Assembly (NCBI GenBank): GCA_963732365.1
Contig: CAVSZC010000004.1
Coordinates: 248,001 to 312,000 of the forward strand
Length of the DNA: 64,000 nucleotides
DNA from: SR-FBR-E99 sp963732365
Lineage (GTDB): Bacteria > Bacteroidota > Bacteroidia > Bacteroidales > VadinHA17
Direction of reading: 5' to 3'
Shown piece by piece: positions 34,847-44,637 of the stretch; positions within the stretch are counted from its first letter, which is position 1, and each line of letters begins with the position of its first letter. The notes under the pieces are model-generated. The model did no database searches. It was not told where the DNA came from and saw nothing but the letters and a program-made list of their open reading frames with translations. Position numbers and translations under genes: made by a program.

Positions 34847-37801
34847 ATGAACAAGCTCAGGAAAAATATCTTCAGAGAAACTTCATTTGAGCTCTTGATT
34901 CAAAAGAGAATCCGGTACGTCTTATTGATCTGCAGCAAATATGATGCATTCATACTGGAGGAGGACGGGAAAATTGACGAAAAGGTATTCAATGATTATG
35001 TATCATTCAATTTGCGCTATCCTCCTCAGTTCATTCATGTTACTTCAGCTGAAAAAGCAATGGGAGTACTGAAGCAAAGGCCGATCGATCTGATAATAAA
35101 TATGCTGAGTATCAGCGATATGGATCCTTTTGAACTTTCATTGAATATTAAAACATTATACCCCGAAAAACCCATTGTAATTCTTGCTCCTGACTCTCTG
35201 GAGTTCTACAACAGAATAAAGAATGAGGATCTGTCTGGTGTCGATTATGTGTTTAGCTGGCTTGGAAGCACAAACATATTTCTTCCGATCATTAACCTGA
35301 TTGAGGACAGATTAAATGTTGAAGAAGACAGTAAATATGAAGGAGTACAATCCATTCTGATGGTTGAGAACTCAATCAGAATGTCTTCCATTCATTTGCG
35401 CCACCTCTACAAAATAATTCTTGACCAGTCGCGTGCTTATATGACCGAGGGTCTCAACGAGCATCAGAAAATGATGCAGATGAAGGGAAGACCAAAGATC
35501 CTGCTTGTCAACAACTATGCAGATGCGCGGACCCTGTTCGAGAAACATAAATCACAGCTGCTGGGTGTTATTACGGACGTAGACTATAATCCCGACGGCA
35601 CTGACGGGAAAGGGATCATTGAAGACTTCTTCAGGCAGATAAAGGATTATGATCCGGCCATTCCAATATTAATTCAGTCTGCTGACGCTGCAAATGAAAA
35701 GTATACAGAAGAATACGGAAACGGATTTCTGTATAATAATTCCAGGTCCTATCCACTGGAACTCGACGCACTCCTTAAAAAATATTTCTATTTCGGCGAT
35801 TTCATTTTTACAGATCCGTCAACTGGACTCGAAATTGCCCGGGTAACAGACCTGCAGAGTTTTCAGCGAAAGCTGTTCGAAATTCCGGATGAATCGCTGC
35901 GATACCATTTATCAAGGAATCACCTGTCCAAATGGCTCTATGCCCGTTCCTTATTTACACTTGCCGAATTCTTAAAAGAGATAAGCCTCGATGACTTTCC
36001 CAGTATCGATCAGGCACGTCGTTTTATTTTTGATTCCATTGCCAATTTCAGACAGAACAAGGGCCATGGAGTCATAGCTGAGTTCTACCGTGAACATTTT
36101 GATGAATACCTCACATTTACAAAAATAGGAGAGGGATCAATAGGAGGTAAGGCAAGAGGACTGGCGTTTCTCGATTACCTGATTAAACAAAACCAATATT
36201 TTGAAAGCTTTGAAGACATAATAGTATCAATACCCCGGACAGTTGTGCTAAGCACAGATGTGTTTGATGAATTCATGTCTCAAAACAATCTTCATGACAT
36301 TGGCTTTTCAAATCTGAGTGATAAGGAGATACTTGATGCCTTTGTGAAGGCAAGGCTGCCTATGAGAATTCATAAGGATATGTATGTCTTTATATCCATC
36401 ATCAACGGTCCGGTTGCGATAAGGTCGTCAAGCCTTCTTGAAGATTCTCATTTTCAGCCCTTTGCAGGGATATACTCAACCTATATGATCCCAAAAGCTG
36501 AAGACGAGGTGGTGATGCTGGAGTTGCTGAGTATGGGGATAAAAAGTGTCTTTGCATCTGTATTTTTCAAAGACAGCAAAGACTACATGAAAGCTACAGG
36601 AAACCTGATAGAAGAAGAAAAAATGGGTGTCGTTCTTCAGGAGGTCTGCGGACAGCAATACGAAAACCGTTTTTATCCGACAATCTCAGGAGTGGCCAGG
36701 TCAATTAACTTCTATCCCATCGAGCCTGAAAAATCAGAAGACGGATTTGTCAGCCTGGCTTTTGGCCTGGGAAAATATATTGTTGACGGAGGGAACTCAC
36801 TCAGATTTTCACCGGCATACCCACGGAAAGTCCTGCAATTATCAGACACCAAAATGGCGTTGCGTGAGACCCAGCAGGATTTTTATGCCCTGGACCTTAA
36901 TCCGGCGAGCTTTGTACCGAGCACTGATGATACGGTTAACCTTCTCAGGCTGAAAATAAGCGACGCAGAAAGAGATGGTTCACTTAAGTTTGTTGCCTCC
37001 ACCTATGATTACCAGGACGATATTTTAAGAGACGGTCCGCTTGACGGAGGAAAAAGGGTTATTACATTTTCCAATATTCTTAAATATGACCTGTTTCCAC
37101 TGGCAGATATTCTGAAGACAATCCTCAGAATCGGCCAGCAACAGATGAACAATGCGGTTGAGATAGAATTTGCCGTCAATATTGACCCGGACAAAAAGAG
37201 GCCAATTCTCTTTAATCTTCTACAGATCAGACCAATAGTTGAAAACACCGAAACAATAAAATTCAAACTTGAAGAAATACCGCACGAAAAAACAATCATA
37301 TTCTCCAATTCAGCACTGGGAAACGGAACCATAAGCGGTATCTGTGATCTGATCTATGTCAAGCCTGAAAACTTTGATGCCTCGAAAAACCTGGACGTTG
37401 CCACAAAACTCAACGAAATAAATGACGGTTTTCTGAAGGATGGGAGGAATTACGTTCTCATAGGGCCAGGCAGATGGGGGTCCAGCGACCCGTGGCTGGG
37501 AATACCGATCAAGTGGCAGCAAATCTCTGCTGCCCGCGTCATAATTGAATCAGGCCTGGAGAATTACCGTGTCGACCCCAGCCAGGGAACGCACTTTTTC
37601 CAGAACCTTACCGCTTTCAGAGTAGGGTATTTCACCATTAACCCGTTTATTGACGACGGTTTTATTGATCTGGGATTTCTCTCGGCTACCGAACCTGTCT
37701 TTGAGGACACATATCTGAAGCATGTGAGATTTGCTGCTCCAATGACCATTAAGATCGACGGCAGGAAAAAGACCGGGGTAATTATGAAACCCGGGGCCTA
37801 A
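34847..37801 (+). CDS. Receiver-like / PEP-synthase-type ATP-grasp protein without GAF repeats
   Basis: 984 residues, aligning with the C-terminal two thirds of 28478-33151. Receiver-like regions about 20-165 and 175-330 (ITDVDYNPDG, ILIQSADAANEK). PEP/pyruvate-binding ATP-grasp about 425-820 (GSIGGKARGLAFLDYL, PVAIRSSSLLEDSHFQPFAG, FNLLQIRPIV). C-terminal conserved domain about 830-984 (GPGRWGSSDPWLGIP, SQGTHFFQNLT). As in the paralog, no phosphohistidine domain or PEP site is visible. Likely regulatory or an unusual phosphotransferase. Its stop overlaps that of the convergent FucI-like gene by 3 bp. Confidence 0.85.
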   Translation: MNKLRKNIFRETSFELLIQKRIRYVLLICSKYDAFILEEDGKIDEKVFNDYVSFNLRYPPQFIHVTSAEKAMGVLKQRPIDLIINMLSISDMDPFELSLNIKTLYPEKPIVILAPDSLEFYNRIKNEDLSGVDYVFSWLGSTNIFLPIINLIEDRLNVEEDSKYEGVQSILMVENSIRMSSIHLRHLYKIILDQSRAYMTEGLNEHQKMMQMKGRPKILLVNNYADARTLFEKHKSQLLGVITDVDYNPDGTDGKGIIEDFFRQIKDYDPAIPILIQSADAANEKYTEEYGNGFLYNNSRSYPLELDALLKKYFYFGDFIFTDPSTGLEIARVTDLQSFQRKLFEIPDESLRYHLSRNHLSKWLYARSLFTLAEFLKEISLDDFPSIDQARRFIFDSIANFRQNKGHGVIAEFYREHFDEYLTFTKIGEGSIGGKARGLAFLDYLIKQNQYFESFEDIIVSIPRTVVLSTDVFDEFMSQNNLHDIGFSNLSDKEILDAFVKARLPMRIHKDMYVFISIINGPVAIRSSSLLEDSHFQPFAGIYSTYMIPKAEDEVVMLELLSMGIKSVFASVFFKDSKDYMKATGNLIEEEKMGVVLQEVCGQQYENRFYPTISGVARSINFYPIEPEKSEDGFVSLAFGLGKYIVDGGNSLRFSPAYPRKVLQLSDTKMALRETQQDFYALDLNPASFVPSTDDTVNLLRLKISDAERDGSLKFVASTYDYQDDILRDGPLDGGKRVITFSNILKYDLFPLADILKTILRIGQQQMNNAVEIEFAVNIDPDKKRPILFNLLQIRPIVENTETIKFKLEEIPHEKTIIFSNSALGNGTISGICDLIYVKPENFDASKNLDVATKLNEINDGFLKDGRNYVLIGPGRWGSSDPWLGIPIKWQQISAARVIIESGLENYRVDPSQGTHFFQNLTAFRVGYFTINPFIDDGFIDLGFLSATEPVFEDTYLKHVRFAAPMTIKIDGRKKTGVIMKPGA

Positions 37802-38988
37802 ATGGTAATTATGCCCTTGTAACTGCAAGCCAGACGTACAATTTCAGAATAGTGTCCGGGTGCCATTAAAAGATGGTTTCCAAGAGGGTTTTTTCGAAGT
37901 GATGCCAGTGATTGTGACGATAATTCAATCTCCACCTGGGTGCGACATGCATTGGCAATGACAGGATGGCTGACCACCCTCCCCTCCGCGACGAAGGCTC
38001 TGTCGAGGGAACCTGAGAGCCTGAAGAGTGTTACGTCAGAGGCTGTGACATTCCCGTTCACTGCCAGTGAGAGGTCAGTTTCATAATGTGTCACAAGCCT
38101 TATATCACTTACAAGATCAAACCCTGCCGTGCAATGTGAAAGAAGTAGCCTGTTGCCTGTGATGGCTGTGGTATTGGCCATCCAGGGTACCTGTCCTGTT
38201 ACCGCTCTCAACAACATCATACCGGCCATGGAGGCAAGATCTCCTTCGCACGCCGCAACCACCCCTTCGGTATTGAGCTGGGCAAGTGCAAGGCATGCCG
38301 TAACCTTACGCTGCTGCACCAGGCTGAAACATTCGACCGCAATCGCACTCAGGCTTCGCTTCGTTACTGTCTGTCTTAAAAGTGAAAGAATCCTTGAAGC
38401 CTCATCGAGTCCCGGTACGTCAGTACTGCTGAACCGGTTCAACAGCGAAGCATCCGGCTCCTGATGAGTGTAATCGGGGAGAGTATCCCATGGGATCTCT
38501 TCAAGGGTAACGTCAAACAGACTGCGAAGCCTTTCGGCCGGCACATCAGATGCCACAAGCCATTCTGATACAGACCCTATTAGACCGGCTTTCTTACCAC
38601 GGAGGCTCTGCCATGCAGTGACCGTCATCCTCCACCTTTCTGTCAACCCTGTTTCCGAGGCTTCAAGGGCATCTGACAGGATGGCAACCCTGTTGTTGTT
38701 CACCGCCCATGCCATTACTTCGGTGGCGGCAGCATAGGCATTGTTACCTCTTATACTGAGTAACATAACCGGATGCCCGGGCTGCATCAGCGAGATGGCT
38801 CTCCTTTCCGAACCGCCACTCATGAAGAGTATGATATCCGGGTCCCGGTCACTCATCACAAAGGAACCTGCAGGCAGCAACTGCTTCATGAATGCTTCTG
38901 CATTTTCCCCGGTATCATGCCCGGCACCCTTATGAGCTGCCCAGGCTACTCTTAAAACCGGTGCATGATTTGCTGTATCAATGCTCAT
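37798..38988 (-). CDS. FucI/AraA-superfamily (L-fucose isomerase-like) protein
   Basis: 396 residues from ATG 38988. The N-terminal part has IILFMSGGSERRAISLM and KKAGLIGSVSEWLVAS. The C-terminal part has ACLALAQLNTEGVVAACEGDLASMAGMML, the CEGD signature of the L-fucose/L-arabinose isomerase fold (Glu as metal ligand). It is shorter than true FucI, so the substrate is open. Last gene of the TCA operon, 23 bp after the TPR gene, an odd place for a sugar isomerase. Confidence 0.7.
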   Translation of the reverse strand: MSIDTANHAPVLRVAWAAHKGAGHDTGENAEAFMKQLLPAGSFVMSDRDPDIILFMSGGSERRAISLMQPGHPVMLLSIRGNNAYAAATEVMAWAVNNNRVAILSDALEASETGLTERWRMTVTAWQSLRGKKAGLIGSVSEWLVASDVPAERLRSLFDVTLEEIPWDTLPDYTHQEPDASLLNRFSSTDVPGLDEASRILSLLRQTVTKRSLSAIAVECFSLVQQRKVTACLALAQLNTEGVVAACEGDLASMAGMMLLRAVTGQVPWMANTTAITGNRLLLSHCTAGFDLVSDIRLVTHYETDLSLAVNGNVTASDVTLFRLSGSLDRAFVAEGRVVSHPVIANACRTQVEIELSSQSLASLRKNPLGNHLLMAPGHYSEIVRLACSYKGIITI

Positions 38989-39011
38989 AAATAAATATGT
39001 CAAGCTCCCTT

Positions 39012-39677
39012 TCAGTCCTCCGTCAGGAATTCCATCATCTCTGCCGCGTTCTTGTTCTCCGGGTCAAGCTCCAGCGCCCTCTTGAAATAACCCTTAGCCT
39101 TCTCGTAATTGTAGTTTTTCATATGGGTCCTTCCCAGATGGTAAAGCGCCGAGACGTGCTGATCCTTCTGGTTCAGAAGCCTCTCGAAATGGACAATGGC
39201 TTCATCATATCTTCCTGACGACTTCAGTGCCACGCCCATGTAATAATTCGCCATCACCGTCTCAGGACAGTGCTCAATCAGCTTCCTGTATGAGGCGATA
39301 CTCTGCTCTTCCTTGCCAAGATGATAATAACACAGTCCCAGCCAGAGATATGTCATCGGCACGTATTTGCCCGACGCCAGTATCCTGTTGAAGACCTGAA
39401 CGGCATCAGTAAAATTGGTGGCCCTGTACATTGCGGCGCCCATCCTGTAGAGGATGTAAGGACTGTCAGGCCTTATCTCCAGCACCTTCTCGTAATAGCT
39501 TATCGACTTTGTAAGCTCGCCGAGCATGTAATAAATATTGGCAAGCTCAAGCATCATATGCAGGTTGTCAGGATGATCCCTGTGGCTGTTCTCGAAGCAT
39601 TCAGCAGCCTCCTTCAGGTTTCCGTCAAGGAGCTGATTGAAGCCGTTATCAATACATTTATGTACCAGTTCTGACAT
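39012..39677 (-). CDS. TPR-repeat protein of the TCA operon
   Basis: 221 residues, almost wholly TPR units of 34 residues (for example AAECFENSHRDHPDNLHMML, SISYYEKVLEIRPDSPYILY, AIVHFERLLNQKDQHVSALY, AKGYFKRALELDPENKNAAE). No signal peptide or membrane segment; cytoplasmic scaffold or chaperone-like role is possible. It lies 17 bp downstream of citrate synthase. Confidence 0.85.
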   Translation of the reverse strand: MSELVHKCIDNGFNQLLDGNLKEAAECFENSHRDHPDNLHMMLELANIYYMLGELTKSISYYEKVLEIRPDSPYILYRMGAAMYRATNFTDAVQVFNRILASGKYVPMTYLWLGLCYYHLGKEEQSIASYRKLIEHCPETVMANYYMGVALKSSGRYDEAIVHFERLLNQKDQHVSALYHLGRTHMKNYNYEKAKGYFKRALELDPENKNAAEMMEFLTED

Positions 39678-39694
39678 GATATTCTGTTATTAAA

Positions 39695-41071
39695 TTAATT
39701 ATCGTGATGACGTTCCGCAAGAGGTATATATTCCCTCTGTCCGTAGACATTCATGAAGGCCGGGCGTATGATCCTCTTGGCAGAGTAAGTAAGCTCCTCG
39801 ATGCGGTGAGCAGTCCATCCTGACACCCTTCCGATTGCAAACAGCGGGGTGTAAAGCTCCTTCGAAATATCAAGCATCGAATAAACGAATCCTGAATAAA
39901 AGTCCACATTGATGCATACCACCTTGGTGGATTTCTCTCCCTTGAAGACCCTGAAGACCTCAGGTGTCAGTCGTTCAACGAGGGCATACAGTTCAAACTC
40001 GTCAAGACGGCCTTTTTCTATTGCCAGTTCCCTGGCCTTCGTCTTGAGTATCGAGGCTCGCGGGTCAGAGATCGTATAGACAGCATGCCCGATGCCGTAG
40101 ATCTTGCCTGACATGTCGTTCGCTTTCTTGTTCAGTATCTTGAGAAGGTATTGTGTTACCTCCTCTTCATCAGTCCAGTTCTTTACGTTGGCCTTGATAT
40201 TTTCCATCATCTCCAGCGCCCTGATGTTCGCTCCTCCGTGCAACGGCCCCTTCAGTGATCCGATGGCTGAAGTGACTGAAGAGTAAATGTCTGTCTCCGA
40301 AGAACTGGTTACCCTCATGGTAAAAGTAGAGTTGTTTCCTCCGCCGTGCTCGGCATGAAGTACAAGAAGCAGGTCAAGAAGGTCAGCTTCAAGCTTCGAG
40401 AAGCCGTTGCAGTCACCCTTTATCAGGTAGAGGAAGTTCTCGGCTGTTGTCAGCTCAGGCTGAGGATGCCTTATTGACAGTGTCTTGCCCTTGTAAAGGT
40501 GCCTGAGGGCCTGGTATGAATATGCAACTATGGTCGGGAACTTGGCTGTAAGATTCAGCGACTGCTTAATCATGTTGTCGAGAGCAATGCTGTCGGGATG
40601 TTCATCAAGGGTGTATAATCCCAGTACAGAGCGTGCAAGAATATTAAGCACATCCCTGCCCTTCATCGACAGTATCATATCCTTTGTGAAATGGTCAGGA
40701 AGGCTGCGCATGGAGGCTAAATATGCCGAGAACTCCTTCAGATCCTCAGCATCTGGAAGCTTACCTGTCAGCAGGAGGTATACCGTCTCGTCAAATCCGT
40801 GCCTCTGGTCCTTCTGGAACCCTGCAACAATATCTTCAATCTCAATTCCCCTGTATAATAATCTTCCCGGAACGGCAACGACCTTGTCATTCTCCTTTTT
40901 ATATCCGACAACCTGTCCGACATTGGTCAGTCCGACAAGGACTCCCGAACCGTCAGCATTGCGAAGCCCGCGCTTGACATCATGCTTCTCGTATAACGTA
41001 TTGTCAATATCGCACGATTTTCTTACCACCGGCTCCAGCTTTGATATGATTTTATTTTCTTTCATAGTCAT
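39695..41071 (-). CDS. gltA: Citrate synthase
   Basis: 458 residues. It condenses oxaloacetate and acetyl-CoA. Motifs: LLLVLHAEHGGGNNSTFTMR, GSLKGPLHGGAN (active His), IYGIGHAVYTISDPRA (active His), VNVD-type INVDFYSGFVYSML with the catalytic Asp, FAIGRVSGWTAHRIEE. It is of the longer type with the N-terminal extension seen in Bacteroidota. Start could be at ATG 41071 or the ATG two codons later. Fourth gene of the operon with mqo, acn and icd. Confidence 0.95.
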   Translation of the reverse strand: MTMKENKIISKLEPVVRKSCDIDNTLYEKHDVKRGLRNADGSGVLVGLTNVGQVVGYKKENDKVVAVPGRLLYRGIEIEDIVAGFQKDQRHGFDETVYLLLTGKLPDAEDLKEFSAYLASMRSLPDHFTKDMILSMKGRDVLNILARSVLGLYTLDEHPDSIALDNMIKQSLNLTAKFPTIVAYSYQALRHLYKGKTLSIRHPQPELTTAENFLYLIKGDCNGFSKLEADLLDLLLVLHAEHGGGNNSTFTMRVTSSSETDIYSSVTSAIGSLKGPLHGGANIRALEMMENIKANVKNWTDEEEVTQYLLKILNKKANDMSGKIYGIGHAVYTISDPRASILKTKARELAIEKGRLDEFELYALVERLTPEVFRVFKGEKSTKVVCINVDFYSGFVYSMLDISKELYTPLFAIGRVSGWTAHRIEELTYSAKRIIRPAFMNVYGQREYIPLAERHHDN

Positions 41072-41084
41072 ACCTGTATTATTA

Positions 41085-42353
41085 TCAGTTTTTAATGTTT
41101 GAGATTATTTCATCTGCAAACTCCGACGTTTTAAGGAGTGTTGCGTTCTCTGTCAGACGGTGAAAATCATATGTCACCTTTTTGCTCTGTATCGTCTTTT
41201 CAAGACCCTCATATATCTTCTGTGCCGCCTCATCCCAACCCATGTATTCAAACATAAGGGCACCTGAAAGAACAACGGAGCCCGGATTGACCTTATCCTG
41301 GTCAGCATACTTTGGTGCGGTTCCGTGTGTTGCCTCGAAAATGGCATGACCGGTCTCATAGTTGATGTTTGCCCCGGGTGCAATGCCGATACCTCCTACT
41401 ATTGCTGCAAGGGCATCGGAGATATAATCGCCGTTGAGGTTCAGCGTGGCTATGACCGAGTATTCCGCAGGCCTGGTAAGTATCTGCTGGAGAAAGGCAT
41501 CTGCTATCACGTCCTTTATTATCACCTTACCTGCCAGCACTGCATTTCTCTGGGCTTCGTCAGCAGCAGCCTCCCCCTTCTCTTCAGTGATCTTCTTATG
41601 CTGGTTCCATGTGAATACCTCTTTCCCGAACTCCCTTTCGGCAAGGGCGTATCCCCATTTCATGAATGCACCCTCGGTATATTTCATGATGTTGCCCTTG
41701 TGGACCAGTGTCACCGAAGGCAGCTTCCGCTTTATGGCAAAGATGATAGCCTGCCTTATGAGCCTCTCGGAGCCTTCGACCGAGACAGGCTTGATGCCTA
41801 TCGAGGCCGTCTGAGGAAACCTGATTGATTTAACCCCCATCTCATCTAAAAGGAATTTCTTCACTTTGTCGGCCTCTGCAGTGCCGTTCATATACTCGAT
41901 GCCGGCATATATGTCCTCGGTATTCTCCCTGAATATATGCATGTTCACATTTTCCGGTTTTTTAACCGGACTGGGCACGCCGCTGAAGTATCTCACCGGC
42001 CTGTAGCAGGTGTAAAGATCGAGCAACTGCCGCAATGCCACATTCAGCGACCTCATGCCTCCGCCGACAGGTGTTGTGAGGGGGCCCTTGATACCAACCA
42101 GGTACTCCCTGAAGGCTGTCAGCGTCTCTTCAGGAAGCCAGTCTCCGGTAAGATTATATGACTTCTCTCCTGCCAGAACCTCTTTCCATGCAACTTTTCT
42201 CTTCCCGCTATAGGCCTTCGCCACCGCCGCATCAAAAATTCTCACCGAAGCCCGCCAGATGTCTCTCCCGGTGCCGTCTCCCTCGATAAACGGAACCACC
42301 GGATTATCGGGGACAATCAGTTTGCCGTTCGCAATTCTTATCTTTTCAGACAT
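41085..42353 (-). CDS. icd: Isocitrate dehydrogenase (NADP type)
   Basis: 422 residues. It oxidises and decarboxylates isocitrate to 2-oxoglutarate. Motifs: VPFIEGDGTGRDIW at the start, RPVRYFSGVPSPVKKPENV, MHIFRENTEDIYAGIEY, TLVHKGNIMKYTEGAF, NYETGHAIFEATHGTAPKYA with K/Y that in the E. coli enzyme bind the NADP 2'-phosphate. Thirteen bases from the citrate synthase start and 3 from the aconitase stop. Confidence 0.95.
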   Translation of the reverse strand: MSEKIRIANGKLIVPDNPVVPFIEGDGTGRDIWRASVRIFDAAVAKAYSGKRKVAWKEVLAGEKSYNLTGDWLPEETLTAFREYLVGIKGPLTTPVGGGMRSLNVALRQLLDLYTCYRPVRYFSGVPSPVKKPENVNMHIFRENTEDIYAGIEYMNGTAEADKVKKFLLDEMGVKSIRFPQTASIGIKPVSVEGSERLIRQAIIFAIKRKLPSVTLVHKGNIMKYTEGAFMKWGYALAEREFGKEVFTWNQHKKITEEKGEAAADEAQRNAVLAGKVIIKDVIADAFLQQILTRPAEYSVIATLNLNGDYISDALAAIVGGIGIAPGANINYETGHAIFEATHGTAPKYADQDKVNPGSVVLSGALMFEYMGWDEAAQKIYEGLEKTIQSKKVTYDFHRLTENATLLKTSEFADEIISNIKN

Positions 42354-42356
42354 ATA

Positions 42357-44624
42357 CTAGATTTTATGTTTGTTCCTTATCAGGTTCAGTGCACTTCCTG
42401 CCCTGAACCACCCTATCTGTGCCTCGTTGTATGAGTGGTTCGCAAATATTGTCTCCTGTTCGCCGTCAGCGTGGACAAGTTTTATTTTCACCTGCTTCCC
42501 TGGAGTCAGCTCTCCGAGACCAACTATATCAATCCTGTCCGTCTCACGTATCTTATCATAGTCTGACTTATCGGCGAAAGTCAGGGCAAGCAGTCCCTGC
42601 TTCTTGAGGTTTGTCTCATGTATCCTTGCGAATGACTTAACGAGCACTGCCTTGACGTTGAGAAAGCGCGGCTCCATTGCTGCATGTTCACGTGAAGAGC
42701 CTTCTCCGAAGTTCTCCTCACCCACGACGACAGAGCCGGCCCCCTGTGATTTGTAGAATCTTGCCACCTGCGGCACCGGCTCGTACCTGCCGGTATCCTG
42801 GTTCAGAATGCTGTTTGTCTGGTCATTGTAAGAATTAACCGCGCCAATCATGTAGTTGTTCGATATATTGTCAAGATGCCCGCGGTATTTGAGCCAGAAT
42901 CCGGCCATTGAAATATGGTCGGTGGTGCATTTGCCTTTCACCCTTATAAGAAGATGCAGGCCATTGTAGTCTTTGCCATCCCATGCCGGGAAGGGCTCCA
43001 GAGCCTGAAGCCTCTCTGAAGCAGGGTCAATCCTGACTGCGACACGACTCTTGTCTGCTGAAGGCTTCTGCAATCCGTCCTCGATGTTGACAAATCCGTT
43101 GGGAGGAAGATCGAACCCCGAGGGCTCGGACAGCTTCACCTTTTCTCCCCTGATGTTGGTGAGAAAGTCGGTGATTGGATTAAATGTCAGGTCACCTGCT
43201 ATTGCAAGGGCTGTTACAATCTCGGGCGAGGCCACGAAAGCGTGTGTATTGGGATTGCCGTCGGTTCTCTTTGCAAAGTTCCTGTTAAACGAATGGACGA
43301 CGGTGTTGACCTCTTTTTTGTCGGCCCCCTCCCGGTCCCACTGTCCGATGCATGGACCGCATGCGTTCGCAAATACCATCCCTCCGAGTTTTTCGAAGAT
43401 ACCCAGGTAACCGTCTCTCTCCGCTATCGCTCTTATCTGTTCCGACCCGGGGGTGATTGTGTATTTCGATCTGGCCATGAGACCTTTCTTAAGGGCGTCG
43501 GATGCAACAGAGGCAGCACGTGATATATCCTCATATGATGAGTTGGTGCATGATCCGATGAGCCCTACCTCGACCTTCAGAGGCCAGCCGCTCTGTACTG
43601 CGACCCTCTTCATCTCCGAAATGGGAGTGGCGAGGTCCGGGGTGAATGGACCGTTGATGTATGGTTCAAGCTCAGAGAGGTTTATCTCAATCAGCTGATC
43701 AAAATATTTTCCCGGATTCGCATAAACCTCAGCGTCTGCCGTAAGATGCTCCTTCACCCCTTCCGCCAGTCGTGATATCTCACTGCGGCCTGTTGAGGCA
43801 AGATATTTTGACATTGCTGTGTCATACCCGAAGATTGAGCATGTGGCCCCTACCTCGGCACCCATGTTGCAAATTGTAGCCTTGCCGGTGCACGAGAGAG
43901 TCTCTGCCCCGTCACCGAAATATTCAATGATCGATCCGGTGCCTCCCTTTACTGTCAGCAGCCCCGAAACTTTAAGAATAATGTCCTTCGCAGAGGTCCA
44001 TCCGTTAAGCCTGCCGGTGAGTCTTACACCTATCAGCTTCGGGAACTTCAGTTCCCAACCCATGCCCGACATGACATCGACTGCATCGGCCCCGCCGACA
44101 CCTATCGCTATCATTCCGAGACCGCCGGCATTGACAGTATGTGAGTCAGTGCCTATCATCATCCCGCCAGGAAATGCATAGTTTTCGAGTACAATCTGGT
44201 GGATGATGCCAGCTCCCGGCTTCCAGAAATCGATGTCATACTTGTCACAGATGGTACTCAGGAAATCAAATACCTCCCTGTTGGTGACGTTGGCAGTACG
44301 AAGATCATCAGATGATCCTGTTTTTGCCATGATGAGATGGTCACAGTGTACTGAGGCCGGCACTGCAGAGGAATCTTTGCCTGCCATTATAAACTGCAGC
44401 AGTGCCATCTGTGCAGTGGCATCCTGCATAGCTACCCTGTCAGGGGCAAATTCAACATAATCGACACCGCGGCTGAATGGCCGGAGGCTGCCTCTGTCAA
44501 ACAGATGCGCGTACAGTATCTTTTCGCTGAGGGTGAGAGGACCGTCAAGCTTTTTTCTGATCTCCCCGATGAGCCGGGGCAGCCTGTCGTAATATGATTT
44601 TATTATGTCAGGATTCAAAAACAT
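42357..44624 (-). CDS. acn: Aconitate hydratase, mitochondrial-type
   Basis: 755 residues from ATG 44624 (MFLNPDIIKSYYDRLPRL); a GTG further upstream would overlap mqo and is not chosen. It interconverts citrate and isocitrate. [4Fe-4S] ligands are in GSCTNSSYEDISRAA and NACGPCIGQW. Other blocks: MIGTDSHTVNAGGLGMIAIG, the swivel-domain GEENFGEGSSREHAAMEPR and KSFARIHETNLKKQG. This length and motif set fit the mitochondrial-like aconitase of Bacteroidota, not AcnB. Confidence 0.95.
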   Translation of the reverse strand: MFLNPDIIKSYYDRLPRLIGEIRKKLDGPLTLSEKILYAHLFDRGSLRPFSRGVDYVEFAPDRVAMQDATAQMALLQFIMAGKDSSAVPASVHCDHLIMAKTGSSDDLRTANVTNREVFDFLSTICDKYDIDFWKPGAGIIHQIVLENYAFPGGMMIGTDSHTVNAGGLGMIAIGVGGADAVDVMSGMGWELKFPKLIGVRLTGRLNGWTSAKDIILKVSGLLTVKGGTGSIIEYFGDGAETLSCTGKATICNMGAEVGATCSIFGYDTAMSKYLASTGRSEISRLAEGVKEHLTADAEVYANPGKYFDQLIEINLSELEPYINGPFTPDLATPISEMKRVAVQSGWPLKVEVGLIGSCTNSSYEDISRAASVASDALKKGLMARSKYTITPGSEQIRAIAERDGYLGIFEKLGGMVFANACGPCIGQWDREGADKKEVNTVVHSFNRNFAKRTDGNPNTHAFVASPEIVTALAIAGDLTFNPITDFLTNIRGEKVKLSEPSGFDLPPNGFVNIEDGLQKPSADKSRVAVRIDPASERLQALEPFPAWDGKDYNGLHLLIRVKGKCTTDHISMAGFWLKYRGHLDNISNNYMIGAVNSYNDQTNSILNQDTGRYEPVPQVARFYKSQGAGSVVVGEENFGEGSSREHAAMEPRFLNVKAVLVKSFARIHETNLKKQGLLALTFADKSDYDKIRETDRIDIVGLGELTPGKQVKIKLVHADGEQETIFANHSYNEAQIGWFRAGSALNLIRNKHKI

Positions 44625-44637
44625 ATTCTGAAGCGTT

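Noticed and set aside
28478..37801. The two large proteins named as phosphoenolpyruvate synthase
   Set aside because: Only the ATP-grasp part is visible; the phosphohistidine swivel domain and the PEP-binding barrel are missing.
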